Positions 16,287 to 24,548 of a stretch of DNA of 64,000 bases are shown here, piece after piece. The notes under the pieces are model-generated. The model made no database searches. It was not told the DNA's origin and saw only the letters and a program-made list of their open reading frames with translations. How positions within the stretch are numbered: position 1 is the stretch's first letter; every line of letters begins with the position of its first letter. A program made the translations under genes and the position numbers. The stretch is taken from positions 248,001-312,000 of the forward strand of contig NZ_JABVEC010000001.1 in the NCBI RefSeq assembly GCF_014323705.1, written 5' to 3'. Source of the DNA: Actinomadura alba. GTDB taxonomy: Bacteria; Actinomycetota; Actinomycetes; Streptosporangiales; Streptosporangiaceae.

Positions 16287-17554
16287 GGCGCCGGCTGACG
16301 CTGCTGGTGGCGGCCACGACCTCCCTGGTGCTGCTCGCCTTCCTCGTGCCGCTCGCCCTGCTCGTCCGCACGGTGGCGGCCGACCGCGCGGTGGGCGCGG
16401 CGACGCTCGAGGCCGAGTCGGTGGCGGCGCTCGTGACCACGCTCGACCGGTCGGCGCTCGGGCTCGCGCTGGAACAGGCCGGCACCGGCGAGTGGCCGGT
16501 CACCGTGTTCTTTGCGGGCGGGAACATCCTCGGCACGCCGGCGCCGCGGTCGCCCGCCGTGGACCTGGCGGCGCGGGGCGACAGCATCACCGCGCAGGCG
16601 CCCGGCGGGCGTGAGGTCCTCGTGGCCGTCCAGGGCCTTTCGGACGGCACGGCGGTCGTGCGCACGTTCGTGCCGGACACCGAGCTCACCCGGGGCGTCA
16701 TGCGGGCCTGGCTGATCCTGGCGGCGCTGGGACTCGTCCTCCTCGGGCTGAGCCTCGTGGTCGCGCGGCGGATGGCGAGATCCCTCGTCCATCCGACGCT
16801 CGACCTCGCCTCGGTGTCGCACCGGCTCGCCGCGGGGGATCTCGACGCGCGGGCGGAGCCGAGCGGCCCCCCCGAGCTGCGCGAGGTCTCGGCCGCGCTC
16901 AACCACCTGGCCGGGCGGATCAGGGAACTGCTCGCCCAGGAACGGGAGGCCGCGGCCGACCTGTCGCACCGGCTGCGCACCCCCCTCACCGCGCTGCGCC
17001 TCGACACCGAGTCGCTGCGTGACCCGGAGGAGGCCGCGCGGGTGGGCGCGTCGGTCGACGCCCTGGAACGCGCGGTGACCCAGATCATCGAGGACGCCCG
17101 CCGGCCCGCCCGCGCGAGGGACGCCTCGGGCTGCGACGCGGCCGAGGTCGTGGCCGACCGGGTGCGGTTCTGGGCGGTCCTCGCCGAGGACCAGGATCGC
17201 CGCCTCACCGCCCCCGACCCTCAGGTGCCACTGCCGGTCGCGTTGGGCCGCGACGACCTGACGACGTGCGTCGACGCACTGCTCGGCAACGTCTTCGCCC
17301 ACACGCCCGAAGGCACGGCGTTCACGGTGCGCCTGGAACCCCGGCCCCTCGGCGGCGCGCGCCTGACCGTCGCCGACGACGGGCCGGGGTTCGCCACCTC
17401 CCGACCGCTGGAGCGGGGTGCGAGCGGGGGCGGGTCGAGCGGCCTCGGCCTCGACATCGTGAGGCGCGCCGCCGAATCCTCGGGCGGGGCACTGTCGGTC
17501 GACCGGTCCGCGGGCGGCGGGGCGCTGGTCGTGCTCGACCTCGGCGGACGTTAA
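16283..17554 (+). CDS. Sensor histidine kinase
   Basis: A 423-residue membrane kinase. TM1 is at ~5-30, an extracytoplasmic sensor region at ~35-140, and TM2 at ~145-170 (AWLILAALGLVLLGLSLVV). A HAMP linker (PTLDLASVSHRLAAGDLDARAE) follows, then HisKA with the phospho-His in DLSHRLRTPLTALRLD. The ATPase domain has N box NVFAHTPEG, G1 DDGPGF and G2 GLGLDIV. The ATG overlaps the regulator stop. The small periplasmic domain gives no clear ligand. The acid/His-rich exported proteins on both sides hint at cation or envelope sensing, which is inference only. Confidence 0.92.
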   Translation: MRRRLTLLVAATTSLVLLAFLVPLALLVRTVAADRAVGAATLEAESVAALVTTLDRSALGLALEQAGTGEWPVTVFFAGGNILGTPAPRSPAVDLAARGDSITAQAPGGREVLVAVQGLSDGTAVVRTFVPDTELTRGVMRAWLILAALGLVLLGLSLVVARRMARSLVHPTLDLASVSHRLAAGDLDARAEPSGPPELREVSAALNHLAGRIRELLAQEREAAADLSHRLRTPLTALRLDTESLRDPEEAARVGASVDALERAVTQIIEDARRPARARDASGCDAAEVVADRVRFWAVLAEDQDRRLTAPDPQVPLPVALGRDDLTTCVDALLGNVFAHTPEGTAFTVRLEPRPLGGARLTVADDGPGFATSRPLERGASGGGSSGLGLDIVRRAAESSGGALSVDRSAGGGALVVLDLGGR

Positions 17555-17564
17555 CACCGCCTTA
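17550..17564. promoter_or_regulatory. Second putative response-regulator box
   Basis: On the minus strand TAAG and TAAC are again 11 bases apart, within CTAAGGCGGTGTTAAC, which resembles the TTAAGGCGGCGGTAAC upstream of the regulator. It overlaps the end of the kinase gene, about 95 bases before the PepSY gene. Confidence 0.45.
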
Positions 17565-17656
17565 GTGACGTGGTAGCGCGGCCCTATCCGCGTTCGGGCG
17601 AACCTCCTGTTGAACACGGACTCCTGAAGTGGGGGCCGGAAGAAGGAGGTCGGCTG

Positions 17657-18190
17657 ATGCGAAGGACAACAGTGATCGCGGGTGTCACCGGCGCCGCGAT
17701 CGTTCTCGGCGGCGGTATCGCCCTGGCGTTCGACGGCGGCGGCGCGTCGCCCGGGTCCGCGGGCCGTACGGCGGTGACCTCGCCGGCGAGCCCCGAGGTG
17801 GAGTCGGGCGCACCCACCGACGATTCGTTCCCGACGGCGAGCCCGTCGACGACGCCATCGCCGTCGTCACCATCGGCACCGGAATCGCCATCTGCGTCCC
17901 CGATGCCGTCCGCACCGACGGCGATCGACCGGGCGGAGGCGGTACGAATCGCCCTGCGGACGGTTCCCGGTGGCCGGATCGAGTCGGTGGAACGCGAGAC
18001 CGAGCACGGCCGGGCCGTGTGGGACATCGACGTGATCGCGGGCGCCGCCGAGCACGACCTCGATATCGACGCCCGGACCGGAGAGGTGCTCAGGCACCGG
18101 AAGGACGACGACAAGGGCGACGACGACCGGGGCCACGACGACAGTGGTCACGACGACCAGGGCCACGACGACCGGGGCCACGACGACTGA
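17657..18190 (+). CDS. Exported PepSY-domain protein with Asp/His repeat tail
   Basis: 177 residues. A signal-anchor segment (TTVIAGVTGAAIVLGGGIALA, ~4-24) is followed by a long Ser/Pro/Thr-rich linker (~30-90). One PepSY domain (~93-150) contains AIDRAEAVRIALRTVPGG and WDIDVIAGAAEHDLDIDARTGEVL. The tail repeats the pentamer GHDDx four to five times and looks metal-binding. AAGGAGGT sits 6 bases before the ATG. PepSY proteins are thought to modulate proteases or sense at the cell surface. Placement directly after the kinase, with a matching DNA box between, suggests a target or accessory of that system. Confidence 0.85.
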   Translation: MRRTTVIAGVTGAAIVLGGGIALAFDGGGASPGSAGRTAVTSPASPEVESGAPTDDSFPTASPSTTPSPSSPSAPESPSASPMPSAPTAIDRAEAVRIALRTVPGGRIESVERETEHGRAVWDIDVIAGAAEHDLDIDARTGEVLRHRKDDDKGDDDRGHDDSGHDDQGHDDRGHDD

Positions 18191-18253
18191 CGGCCGGGCG
18201 AAGGACGCTCCGGCGACAGGCCGCCGCGCTGAGCGCGGTGGCCTGTTAGGCTT

Positions 18254-18271
18254 CCCAAGCGAGCGCTTGGT
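18254..18271. promoter_or_regulatory. KstR2-type operator, copy 4
   Basis: CCCAAGC-GAGC-GCTTGGT, 71 bases before the GTG of the LLM gene at 18343. One mismatch from the 14-bp KstR2 motif in the right-hand register. Confidence 0.78.
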
Positions 18272-18342
18272 ACGCAATGATGGGCCTGGAATCCCGGCGA
18301 GGCGGGGCCCACCCGGCCGGCGCCAGGCTGAGAGGGAGACCC

Positions 18343-19416
18343 GTGGCCGATCGTCCGATGAAGTTCTCGAGCTTCCACCTCTTTCACCAGTTCGCCGGTC
18401 AGTCGGCGAAGGAGGTGTACGACTACCAGATCGAGGTCGTCGAACTCCTGGAGGAGCTCGGGTTCGACGCGGCCTGGGTCGCCGAGCACCACTTCCGTCC
18501 GTACGGGACGGTGCCGAACATCTTCAACCTGCTGTCGAACCTGGCGGCCCGCACGGAGCGGCTCCGGCTCGGCACCGGCATCGTGGTCCTGCCGTTGCAC
18601 AATCCGATCCACGTCGCCGAAGAGGCCGCGATGGTCGACCTGCTGTCCGACGGCAGGCTGGAGGTCGGCATCGGCCGCGGCTACCAGAGCATCGAGTTCG
18701 AGTCCTTCGGGCTCGATCTCAGCGAGGCGCGGGACCGGTTCAACGAGTCGCTCGACATGATCATCGGGCTCTGGACGAACGACGACTTCGAGTTCAAGGG
18801 CCGGTTCCACGAGACGCGGCATCCGCTCACCCTGATGCCCAAGCCGCTGCAGCGGCCGCACCCGCCCCTGCACATCGCCGCGGTCAGCCCCGAGACCGTC
18901 GAGTTGTACGCCGCCCGAGGGCTGCCGATCCTGGCCGACCCGGCGGCCCCGTTCCGCAAAATAGCCAAGGCGGCCGAGACCTGGCACCGGACCGCTCAGG
19001 CGCACGGCGTCGACACCGACGGCGTCGAACTGGTCGCCAGCCGATCGGTGTACGTCGCCCCGACCGTCGAGCAGGCCCGCGAGGACCAGGCCCGGTTCGA
19101 GGCGTCGTTCGACCGGTCGCGCATCTTCAACGCGCAGAGCGCACCCATCGACTCGAAGACCGGCGAGGTCGCCAAGGGCTTCGAGTACTGGCAGGACAAG
19201 TACCTCAAGGGCGGCACGGTCGGTGCCGACTTCCGCTGGGAACAACTGGAGGTCATCGGCGACCCCGCCCGCGTGATCGAGCAGATCAAGATGATCCAGG
19301 CGATGGGCTACGACAACCTCATGTGCGACTTCGGCAGTACCCGGCCCATCCCGATCGAGGAGATGCGCAAGGTCCTGAAGTTCTTCGCGGCCGAGGTCAT
19401 CCCGGCCTTCCGGTAA
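18343..19416 (+). CDS. Luciferase-like (LLM) flavin-dependent monooxygenase
   Basis: A 357-residue TIM-barrel LLM protein beginning MKFSSFHLFHQFAGQ after a short leader. DAAWVAEHHFRPYGTVPN is the classic luciferase-alpha-type active-site stretch, followed by RLRLGTGIVVLPLHNP and GRLEVGIGRGYQ. This favours an FMNH2-dependent monooxygenase over an F420 dehydrogenase. I took the GTG at 18343 because GAGGGAGA lies just upstream; the ATG at 18358 is an alternative. It is followed 39 bases later by an acyl-CoA-ligase-like gene, giving a two-gene operon under operator copy 4. Oxygenation of a terpenoid or steroid fragment is the inferred role. Confidence 0.82.
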   Translation: MADRPMKFSSFHLFHQFAGQSAKEVYDYQIEVVELLEELGFDAAWVAEHHFRPYGTVPNIFNLLSNLAARTERLRLGTGIVVLPLHNPIHVAEEAAMVDLLSDGRLEVGIGRGYQSIEFESFGLDLSEARDRFNESLDMIIGLWTNDDFEFKGRFHETRHPLTLMPKPLQRPHPPLHIAAVSPETVELYAARGLPILADPAAPFRKIAKAAETWHRTAQAHGVDTDGVELVASRSVYVAPTVEQAREDQARFEASFDRSRIFNAQSAPIDSKTGEVAKGFEYWQDKYLKGGTVGADFRWEQLEVIGDPARVIEQIKMIQAMGYDNLMCDFGSTRPIPIEEMRKVLKFFAAEVIPAFR

Positions 19417-19455
19417 TCCCACCCGCTTACCCGTTCCACAAGGAGGCGCGACGGC

Positions 19456-20982
19456 ATGGGCGAGGTTCATCGGCTCACACTCGGGGACGTCCTCGGCGAG
19501 CACCGGCGGAGCCGGCCGCTCGGCATCGCGTGCGTCGACGGCGACGTACGGCTCACGTATCCCGACCTCGACGAGCGGGTGAACCGCCTGGCGAACGCCC
19601 TCGCGGCCGACGGCGTGGGCGCCGGCGACCGCGTTCTGTGGCTCGGGCAGAACTCCTTCCGCGTCCTCGAACTGCTGCTCGCCGCCGCCCGGCTGGGAGC
19701 GATCTGCTGCCCGGCCAACTGGCGGCAGAGCGCGGACGAACTCGCCTTCGTCCTCGGCGACCTCACCCCGCGCGTCGTCGTGTGGGCGGACTCCGAGGAA
19801 GTGCGCAAGGCCCGGGAGATGACCGGAGGCGACGGAGGCGCCGCTCCGGACGCGCGCTGGGTACGGTCCGGAGACGAGTACGAGTCGTACGTCGAAGCGG
19901 CCCCCGCCGGCGAGCCGGCCGCCGAGGTGGCGGTGGACGCCCCCGTGCTCGCGCTCTACACCGCCGCGTTCGACGGCCGCCCGAACGCGGCCCTGCTCAG
20001 CCACGCGGCGCTCATCGCGCATTCGATGTCGCTGCTGCACATCCGGCAGATGGAGAACGGATTCACGTTCCTGAACTGCGGGCCGCTGTTCCATGTCGGC
20101 ACGATGATGTTCTGCCTGGCCACCCTGCAGCTCGGCGGTACGAACGTCTTCACCCCGGCCTTCGAGGCCGAGGAGGTCTGCCGGCTCATCGAGGCCGAGA
20201 AGTGCACCCAGGCGTTCCTGTTCGGCCCGATGATCGACGGACTCGTGCAGGCCAACCAGAGCGCGAACCACGACCTGTCCTCTCTGCGATTCGTCTCGCA
20301 CTCCCCGGAGTGGGACGCGATGATCACGGTGGACGACAGCCCGTGGTGCGCCGCCAAAATGGGCGGCTACGGCCAGACCGAGGTGGGCGGCATGCTGACC
20401 TTCCTCGGCCTGGGCCTCGGCGGCGCCGGCCACGCGGGCCGCCCGTCCCCGCTGACGCACGTACGGATCCTGGACGCGGACGACGCGGAGATGCCGGCCG
20501 GCGAGGTCGGCGAGATCTGCGCCAGGGGCCAGAGCGTCTTCAGCGGCTACTGGGCCCGGCCGGAGCTGAGCGCGGCCAAGAGCGCCGGCGGCTGGCACCA
20601 CACCGGTGACCTGGGCCGCCGCGAGGCCGACGGCACGATCACCTTCATCGGCCCCAGGCTCCGCATGATCAAGTCGGCGGCCGAGAACGTCTACCCGGCC
20701 GAGGTCGAGCGGGCACTCAAGACCCACCCCGCCATCGCTGACGCCGCCGTGATCGGGGTCCCGGACGAGCGGTTCGGGCAGACCGTGAAGGCGATCGTGC
20801 GGCTCGCCGACGATGCGGACGTGGGAGCCGACGAGATCGTCGAGCACGTGCGTTCACAGATCGCCTCGTACAAGAGACCACGGCATGTGGAGTTCGCCGA
20901 GTCGATCCCGAAGAAGGGCCACCTCCCCGACTACGACGTCCTCGACGAGCGCTACGGCGGCGGCGCCTACCCCGGCACCTGA
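19456..20982 (+). CDS. Acyl-CoA-ligase-like (ANL) protein with degenerate P-loop
   Basis: 508 residues with the ANL fold. YGQTEVGGM (A5), HHTGDLGRREADGTITFIGPRLRMIKSAAENVYPAEVE (A7-A8, given as one region near residues 370-420) and an A10-like end IPKKGHLPDYD are visible. The nucleotide P-loop is abnormal: ALYTAAFDGRPNAALLSH replaces the usual YTSGTTGxPKG, losing the Ser/Thr/Gly run and the Lys. The C-terminal TGK lysine is also not recognisable. It may therefore be a weak or inactive adenylating enzyme, a CoA-ester-binding protein, or a ligase using other residues. AGGAGG precedes the ATG at 19456. It is probably co-transcribed with the LLM gene. Confidence 0.82.
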   Translation: MGEVHRLTLGDVLGEHRRSRPLGIACVDGDVRLTYPDLDERVNRLANALAADGVGAGDRVLWLGQNSFRVLELLLAAARLGAICCPANWRQSADELAFVLGDLTPRVVVWADSEEVRKAREMTGGDGGAAPDARWVRSGDEYESYVEAAPAGEPAAEVAVDAPVLALYTAAFDGRPNAALLSHAALIAHSMSLLHIRQMENGFTFLNCGPLFHVGTMMFCLATLQLGGTNVFTPAFEAEEVCRLIEAEKCTQAFLFGPMIDGLVQANQSANHDLSSLRFVSHSPEWDAMITVDDSPWCAAKMGGYGQTEVGGMLTFLGLGLGGAGHAGRPSPLTHVRILDADDAEMPAGEVGEICARGQSVFSGYWARPELSAAKSAGGWHHTGDLGRREADGTITFIGPRLRMIKSAAENVYPAEVERALKTHPAIADAAVIGVPDERFGQTVKAIVRLADDADVGADEIVEHVRSQIASYKRPRHVEFAESIPKKGHLPDYDVLDERYGGGAYPGT

Positions 20983-21079
20983 CCCACATGGCGCCCGACC
21001 CACATAGCGCCCGACCCACATGGGCGCCCGACCCGCATGGGCGCCCGACCCGCATGGGCGCCCGACCCACATGATCGCG
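20981..21079 (+). repeat. Short tandem repeat, 16-17-bp unit x5-6
   Basis: Units of GACCCACATGGGCGCCC and close variants (two of 16 bases, three of 17, then a partial) begin at the stop codon of the ligase-like gene. The gene-free stretch 20983-21406 holds only these repeats and the dispersed palindromic repeats; no gene is supported there. Confidence 0.85.
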
Positions 21080-21106
21080 TGCGCACCCGTAAGACGTCCC
21101 AGACGC

Positions 21107-21345
21107 GAACAACTGCATGATCACGGGGGACAGTGCGCCACCACCGGAGACGGGCACCCCCACCTCCCACCGTGATCATGCACTTAATCCCGACCCATCC
21201 ACCCTCCCCGCCGTGATCACGCACTCATTCGCCTCAGTGACCCATCCGTCGCCGGGTATCGCAGCCAGACCATCCCCCGACACGCCCATCCGTGTTGGTC
21301 TCGGTGGCCGTCCGTCCACACCTGTCGTGATCATGCGGTTGTTCG
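21107..21345. repeat. Dispersed CATGATCACG-type repeats, four copies
   Basis: Copies at 21107-21126 (AACTGCATGATCACGG, forward), 21170-21185 (CCGTGATCATGCACTT, reverse), 21211-21226 (CCGTGATCACGCACTC, reverse) and 21325-21345 (reverse). A forward/reverse pair can fold into a stem. The same element recurs at 34372 and nine times at 44.66-45.24 kb. Confidence 0.75.
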
Positions 21346-21406
21346 TGCTCCCTTCGGCTTGGCCGGCCTTCGCCTCACGGTTCATCGGTCGTTCGCTGCT
21401 ACGTGG

Positions 21407-22408
21407 TCAGAGCACGGCTATCGGGTTGATGGGGCTGGCTGTGCCGCCTTCGATGGCCAGCGGCGCGGCTACGAAAAGGAAGTCGGTTCGCGGCGTCGCG
21501 GAGGGCCCGGCGCCGGTGTCGTCGCCCGCCGGTCCGGCGCCGGTGTCGTCGGCCGCCGCGCTCGAGCCTGTGTCGGCGCGGAGGGCCTCGGACAGTTCCT
21601 CGAGCCAGAGCATCTCGGCGAGGTGGATCCCGTACCGCCACAGGAGGATGAGATGCAGGTCGTCGGTGAGTTCCTCGCCGGCGAGTTGGTCGGCGTTGAG
21701 CCCGCCGATGGCCGCGTTGTCGCTGGCGACCATGGCGACGTCGCGCTCGGCCAGCCAGCGGCCGCCGTCGGCGGACAGCCCGGGCTGGCCGGCCCAGTAG
21801 GCGTCGGGGCCATCGGCGTGCCAGGTCAGCGGCCAGCCGGTCCGTACGACCGCGACGTCACCGGGGCGCACCTCCACGCCGCACGCCGCCAGATCGGCGC
21901 CGTCGATCCGGTCACCGGCGGCGAGCCGCGCGACCCCTCGCCGGGCCGGCACGTCGAACAGCACGCCGCGCGCGACGACCGGCCCGGCCTTGTCGATGCC
22001 GCACCTCCCGGCGCCGTACGAGCGGACCCGCCCGGCGGGATGCCCGTTGTAGAGCTCGTCCCCCGACCACATGTGGCACAGCGCGTCCATGTGGGTCGTG
22101 GTGCCGTGCGGGGTGACGATGAGCGCGTCGTCGGCCATCTTGAGGCCGGCGCCGATCGCGCGTGCGCCGGCCGCGTAGTCGCCGCCGTCCACCGACATGA
22201 AGTGCTGCGGCAACGGCCGGCCGCGCAGGTGCGGCACCGTGGTGGGCGCGGGCGAGGAGGTCGACCCGCGGATGGGCAGCGACAGGCCGAGCACCCGGCC
22301 GTCGCGAACGCAGGACGCCGCGGCGAGGACCGCCTCGGGGGTGAGGAGGTTGAGCGTCCCGCGCTCGTCGGCGTCCCCCCACCGCCCCCAGTTCCCGGAT
22401 CCGAACAC
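21407..22408 (-). CDS. Cyclase-family (kynurenine-formamidase-like) metal hydrolase
   Basis: A 333-residue protein of the cyclase/KynB superfamily. TPHGTTTHMDALCHMW near residue 100 supplies the HGTxxHxDxxxH metal site. Further conserved parts are DKAGPVVARGVLFDV and VRPGDVAVVRTGW. The size fits the larger bacterial cyclase-like proteins, not KynB itself (~210). A low-complexity insert, repeated DDTGAGP, sits at ~300-315. The GTG at 22408 follows AAGGGGG. It is divergent from the serine-hydrolase gene with only 35 bases between, so the promoters overlap. It may hydrolyse a cyclic amide or lactone; the substrate is unknown. Confidence 0.82.
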   Translation of the reverse strand: MFGSGNWGRWGDADERGTLNLLTPEAVLAAASCVRDGRVLGLSLPIRGSTSSPAPTTVPHLRGRPLPQHFMSVDGGDYAAGARAIGAGLKMADDALIVTPHGTTTHMDALCHMWSGDELYNGHPAGRVRSYGAGRCGIDKAGPVVARGVLFDVPARRGVARLAAGDRIDGADLAACGVEVRPGDVAVVRTGWPLTWHADGPDAYWAGQPGLSADGGRWLAERDVAMVASDNAAIGGLNADQLAGEELTDDLHLILLWRYGIHLAEMLWLEELSEALRADTGSSAAADDTGAGPAGDDTGAGPSATPRTDFLFVAAPLAIEGGTASPINPIAVL

Positions 22409-22443
22409 TATTCTGTTACCCCCTTCGGTGAGAGGACCGCGAG

Positions 22444-23643
22444 ATGAGCACTGTCCAAGGTCACTGCGATCCGGCCTTCACCGGCGTACGCGACGTCTTC
22501 GAGGCGGGCTTCGCGAGCGGCCGCGAGGTGGGCGCCGCCGTGGCGGTGTACGCCGGAGACCGGCTGGTGGTGGACCTCTGGGGTGGCGTCGCGGACCGGC
22601 GCACCGGCCGCGAGTGGCTGCCGGACACTCCGTGTGTCGCGTTCTCCTGCACCAAGGCGGTGACCGCGACGGCCGCGCTGCTGCTCGCCGAGCGAGGTGC
22701 GTACGACGTCGACGGGCCGGTCGCGGACTGGTGGCCGGAGTTCGCGGTGAACGGCAAGGAGCACACCACGGCGGCGCACCTGCTGACCCACCAGGCCGGG
22801 CTGCCCGCGTTCGCCCGGCCGGTGACGGCCGAGGAGGCGGTCGACCCCGCCGCGATGGCGGCCGAGCTCGCCGGGCAGGCGCCGGAATGGACGCCGGGCA
22901 CGGCGCACGGCTACCACGCGGTGACCTACGGCTGGCTCGCGGGCGAGATCGTACGGCGGCTGTCCGGGCTGAGCGTCGGCGACTTCGTACGGCGGGAGTT
23001 CGCCGGTGACCTCGACCTGTGGATCGGCGCGCCGGACGACGTCATCGAACGGGCCGCGAAGCTGACCACCAGGGGATCGGCCGCGAGTGGCGCCGACGCC
23101 AACGTGCCGAGCGGAAACGCGGGCACCGGCGCTGACACCGGCACGGGGACCGGCGTACTGGCCCGGCTGGCCGCCGCGTACCTCAGCGGGGACAGCGCGC
23201 TCAACCGGGCCCTCGACAACCCCTTCCCCGGCGAGCGGGGCTTCAACAACCCCGTGGTGCTCCGCGGCGGCTGGCCGGCCGTGGGAATGCTCGCCACGGC
23301 GAAGGGCCTCGCCGGCGTCTACCGGGATCTGCTCGCCGGGCGGATCGTGGGGCTTGGGACGCTGCGGGAGGCGATCGAGCGGCGGGTCACCGGGCCCGAC
23401 CGGGTCATGCTCGTCGACACCTCCTTCGGGCTCGGCTACATGCGTCCCGCCATGGCCTTCTTCACCCCGCCGGAGGCCGCCGAGACGGGCTTCGGCCACA
23501 GCGGCTACGGCGGTTCGATCGGGCTGGGCGACATCGAGCGCGGCATCGGCATGGCCTACATCCCCAACTTGATGGGCGGTCAGTTCTCCGGCGATCCGCG
23601 CGCCTACAACCTGCTCGAGGCCGTCTACTCCGCCCTGGCGTGA
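22444..23643 (+). CDS. Serine hydrolase, class C beta-lactamase/EstB-like esterase
   Basis: A 399-residue beta-lactamase-fold hydrolase. The catalytic SxxK is S68-C-T-K71 in FSCTKAVTATAALLLAERG. The Tyr motif is in HGYHAVTYGWLAGEIVRR. The third motif region is HSGYGGSIGLGD, near residue 355. There is no signal peptide, so it is cytosolic and more likely an esterase than a penicillinase. A Gly/Ala/Thr-rich insert with short repeats (GTGADTGTGTG) lies at ~218-238. It starts at the ATG at 22444, divergent from the cyclase. No KstR2 operator is seen. Confidence 0.85.
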   Translation: MSTVQGHCDPAFTGVRDVFEAGFASGREVGAAVAVYAGDRLVVDLWGGVADRRTGREWLPDTPCVAFSCTKAVTATAALLLAERGAYDVDGPVADWWPEFAVNGKEHTTAAHLLTHQAGLPAFARPVTAEEAVDPAAMAAELAGQAPEWTPGTAHGYHAVTYGWLAGEIVRRLSGLSVGDFVRREFAGDLDLWIGAPDDVIERAAKLTTRGSAASGADANVPSGNAGTGADTGTGTGVLARLAAAYLSGDSALNRALDNPFPGERGFNNPVVLRGGWPAVGMLATAKGLAGVYRDLLAGRIVGLGTLREAIERRVTGPDRVMLVDTSFGLGYMRPAMAFFTPPEAAETGFGHSGYGGSIGLGDIERGIGMAYIPNLMGGQFSGDPRAYNLLEAVYSALA

Positions 23644-23669
23644 CCCCGGCCGCCCTTCGCACCGCGGCC

Positions 23670-23723
23670 GCCCTCCGTACCCCGGTCGCCCTCCGTACCC
23701 CGGTCGCCCTCCGTACCCCGGTC
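23670..23723 (+). repeat. 18-bp unit GCCCTCCGTACCCCGGTC x3
   Basis: Three perfect tandem copies lie just after the serine-hydrolase stop, in the short intergenic region before the convergent SDR gene. They cannot form a terminator by themselves, and no function is evident. Confidence 0.9.
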
Positions 23724-23779
23724 GCCGTTCGCGCGGCGGGGACGCGGAGGTCGCCCGCTGAGGTGTCACAGTGCGGTCC

Positions 23780-24517
23780 TCAATGCATCGTGATCCCGCC
23801 GCTGACCGAGAGCGTCTGGCCGGTGATGTAGCCGGCGCGCTCTGTGCACAGGAACGCGACGACGCCGGCGACGTCGTCCGGCCGGCCGATGCGGCGGAGC
23901 GGGATCTGCCGTTCGAGCCGGTCCAGCAGGCCCGGATGCCGCTCGGCGACGGCCCGCGTCATCGGGGTGTCGGTCGGCCCGGGGCAGACGACGTTGCTGG
24001 TGACACCGCCGCGTGCCGCCTCGCGGGCGAGGGTCTTGGCCAGGCCGAAGAGCCCGGCCTTGGTCGCCGCGTAGGCGCCCTCGCCGCCCGAGCCGGCCCG
24101 GGCGCCATCGGAGGAGATGAAGATCAGCCGGCCCCAGCCGCGGTCCACCATGCCCGGCAGCAGCGCCCTGGTGAGCAGCATGGGAGCACGCAGGTTGATC
24201 CTCCACATGAGGTCCCAGTGCGCCGGGTCGCTCTCGGTGAAGGGCTCGACGATGCTCACGCCGGCGTTGTGGACGAGCACGTCGACCGGGCGCAGGCGCG
24301 TGACGGCGGCCGCGATGTCGCCAGGGTCGCCGAGGTCCACATGGAGCGCGCTCGCTTCCGGCAGCGCCGCGGCCGTCTCGTTCGCACCGGTCTCGTCCAG
24401 GTCGGCGACGATGACGTGTGCACCGAGCGCCGCGAGGTCGGCGCAGATGGCGCGGCCGATGCCGCCCGCGCCTCCGGTGACCACGGCGGTACGGCCGGCG
24501 AGCGTCAGCCCGTCCAT
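23780..24517 (-). CDS. Short-chain dehydrogenase/reductase
   Basis: A 245-residue classical SDR with TGGAGGIG near the N-terminus, HNAG, a Ser in FISSDG, YAATKAG as catalytic Tyr/Lys, and TGQTLSVSGGITMH at the end. The acidic VADLDE after strand 2 favours NAD(H). I took the ATG at 24517 (MDGLTLAGRT) because a longer start adds only low-complexity Arg-rich sequence. It lies 31 bases downstream of the isochorismatase-like gene and probably shares its transcript and operator (25195-25212). The substrate is likely a hydroxyacyl or hydroxysteroid; this is unproven. Confidence 0.83.
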   Translation of the reverse strand: MDGLTLAGRTAVVTGGAGGIGRAICADLAALGAHVIVADLDETGANETAAALPEASALHVDLGDPGDIAAAVTRLRPVDVLVHNAGVSIVEPFTESDPAHWDLMWRINLRAPMLLTRALLPGMVDRGWGRLIFISSDGARAGSGGEGAYAATKAGLFGLAKTLAREAARGGVTSNVVCPGPTDTPMTRAVAERHPGLLDRLERQIPLRRIGRPDDVAGVVAFLCTERAGYITGQTLSVSGGITMH

Positions 24518-24548
24518 GGCCGCCCGTCCCCCGGCCGTCCCCCGCCGG

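Noticed and set aside
18148..20847. Very long minus-strand open frame (about 900 codons)
   Set aside because: It is antisense to the LLM and ligase-like genes, is rich in Arg/His/Gly/Asp with no domain, and arises from the high-GC codon bias of the real genes.
20981..21079. Tandem repeat considered as a CRISPR array
   Set aside because: Units are 16-17 bases, directly abutting, with no spacers and no cas genes.
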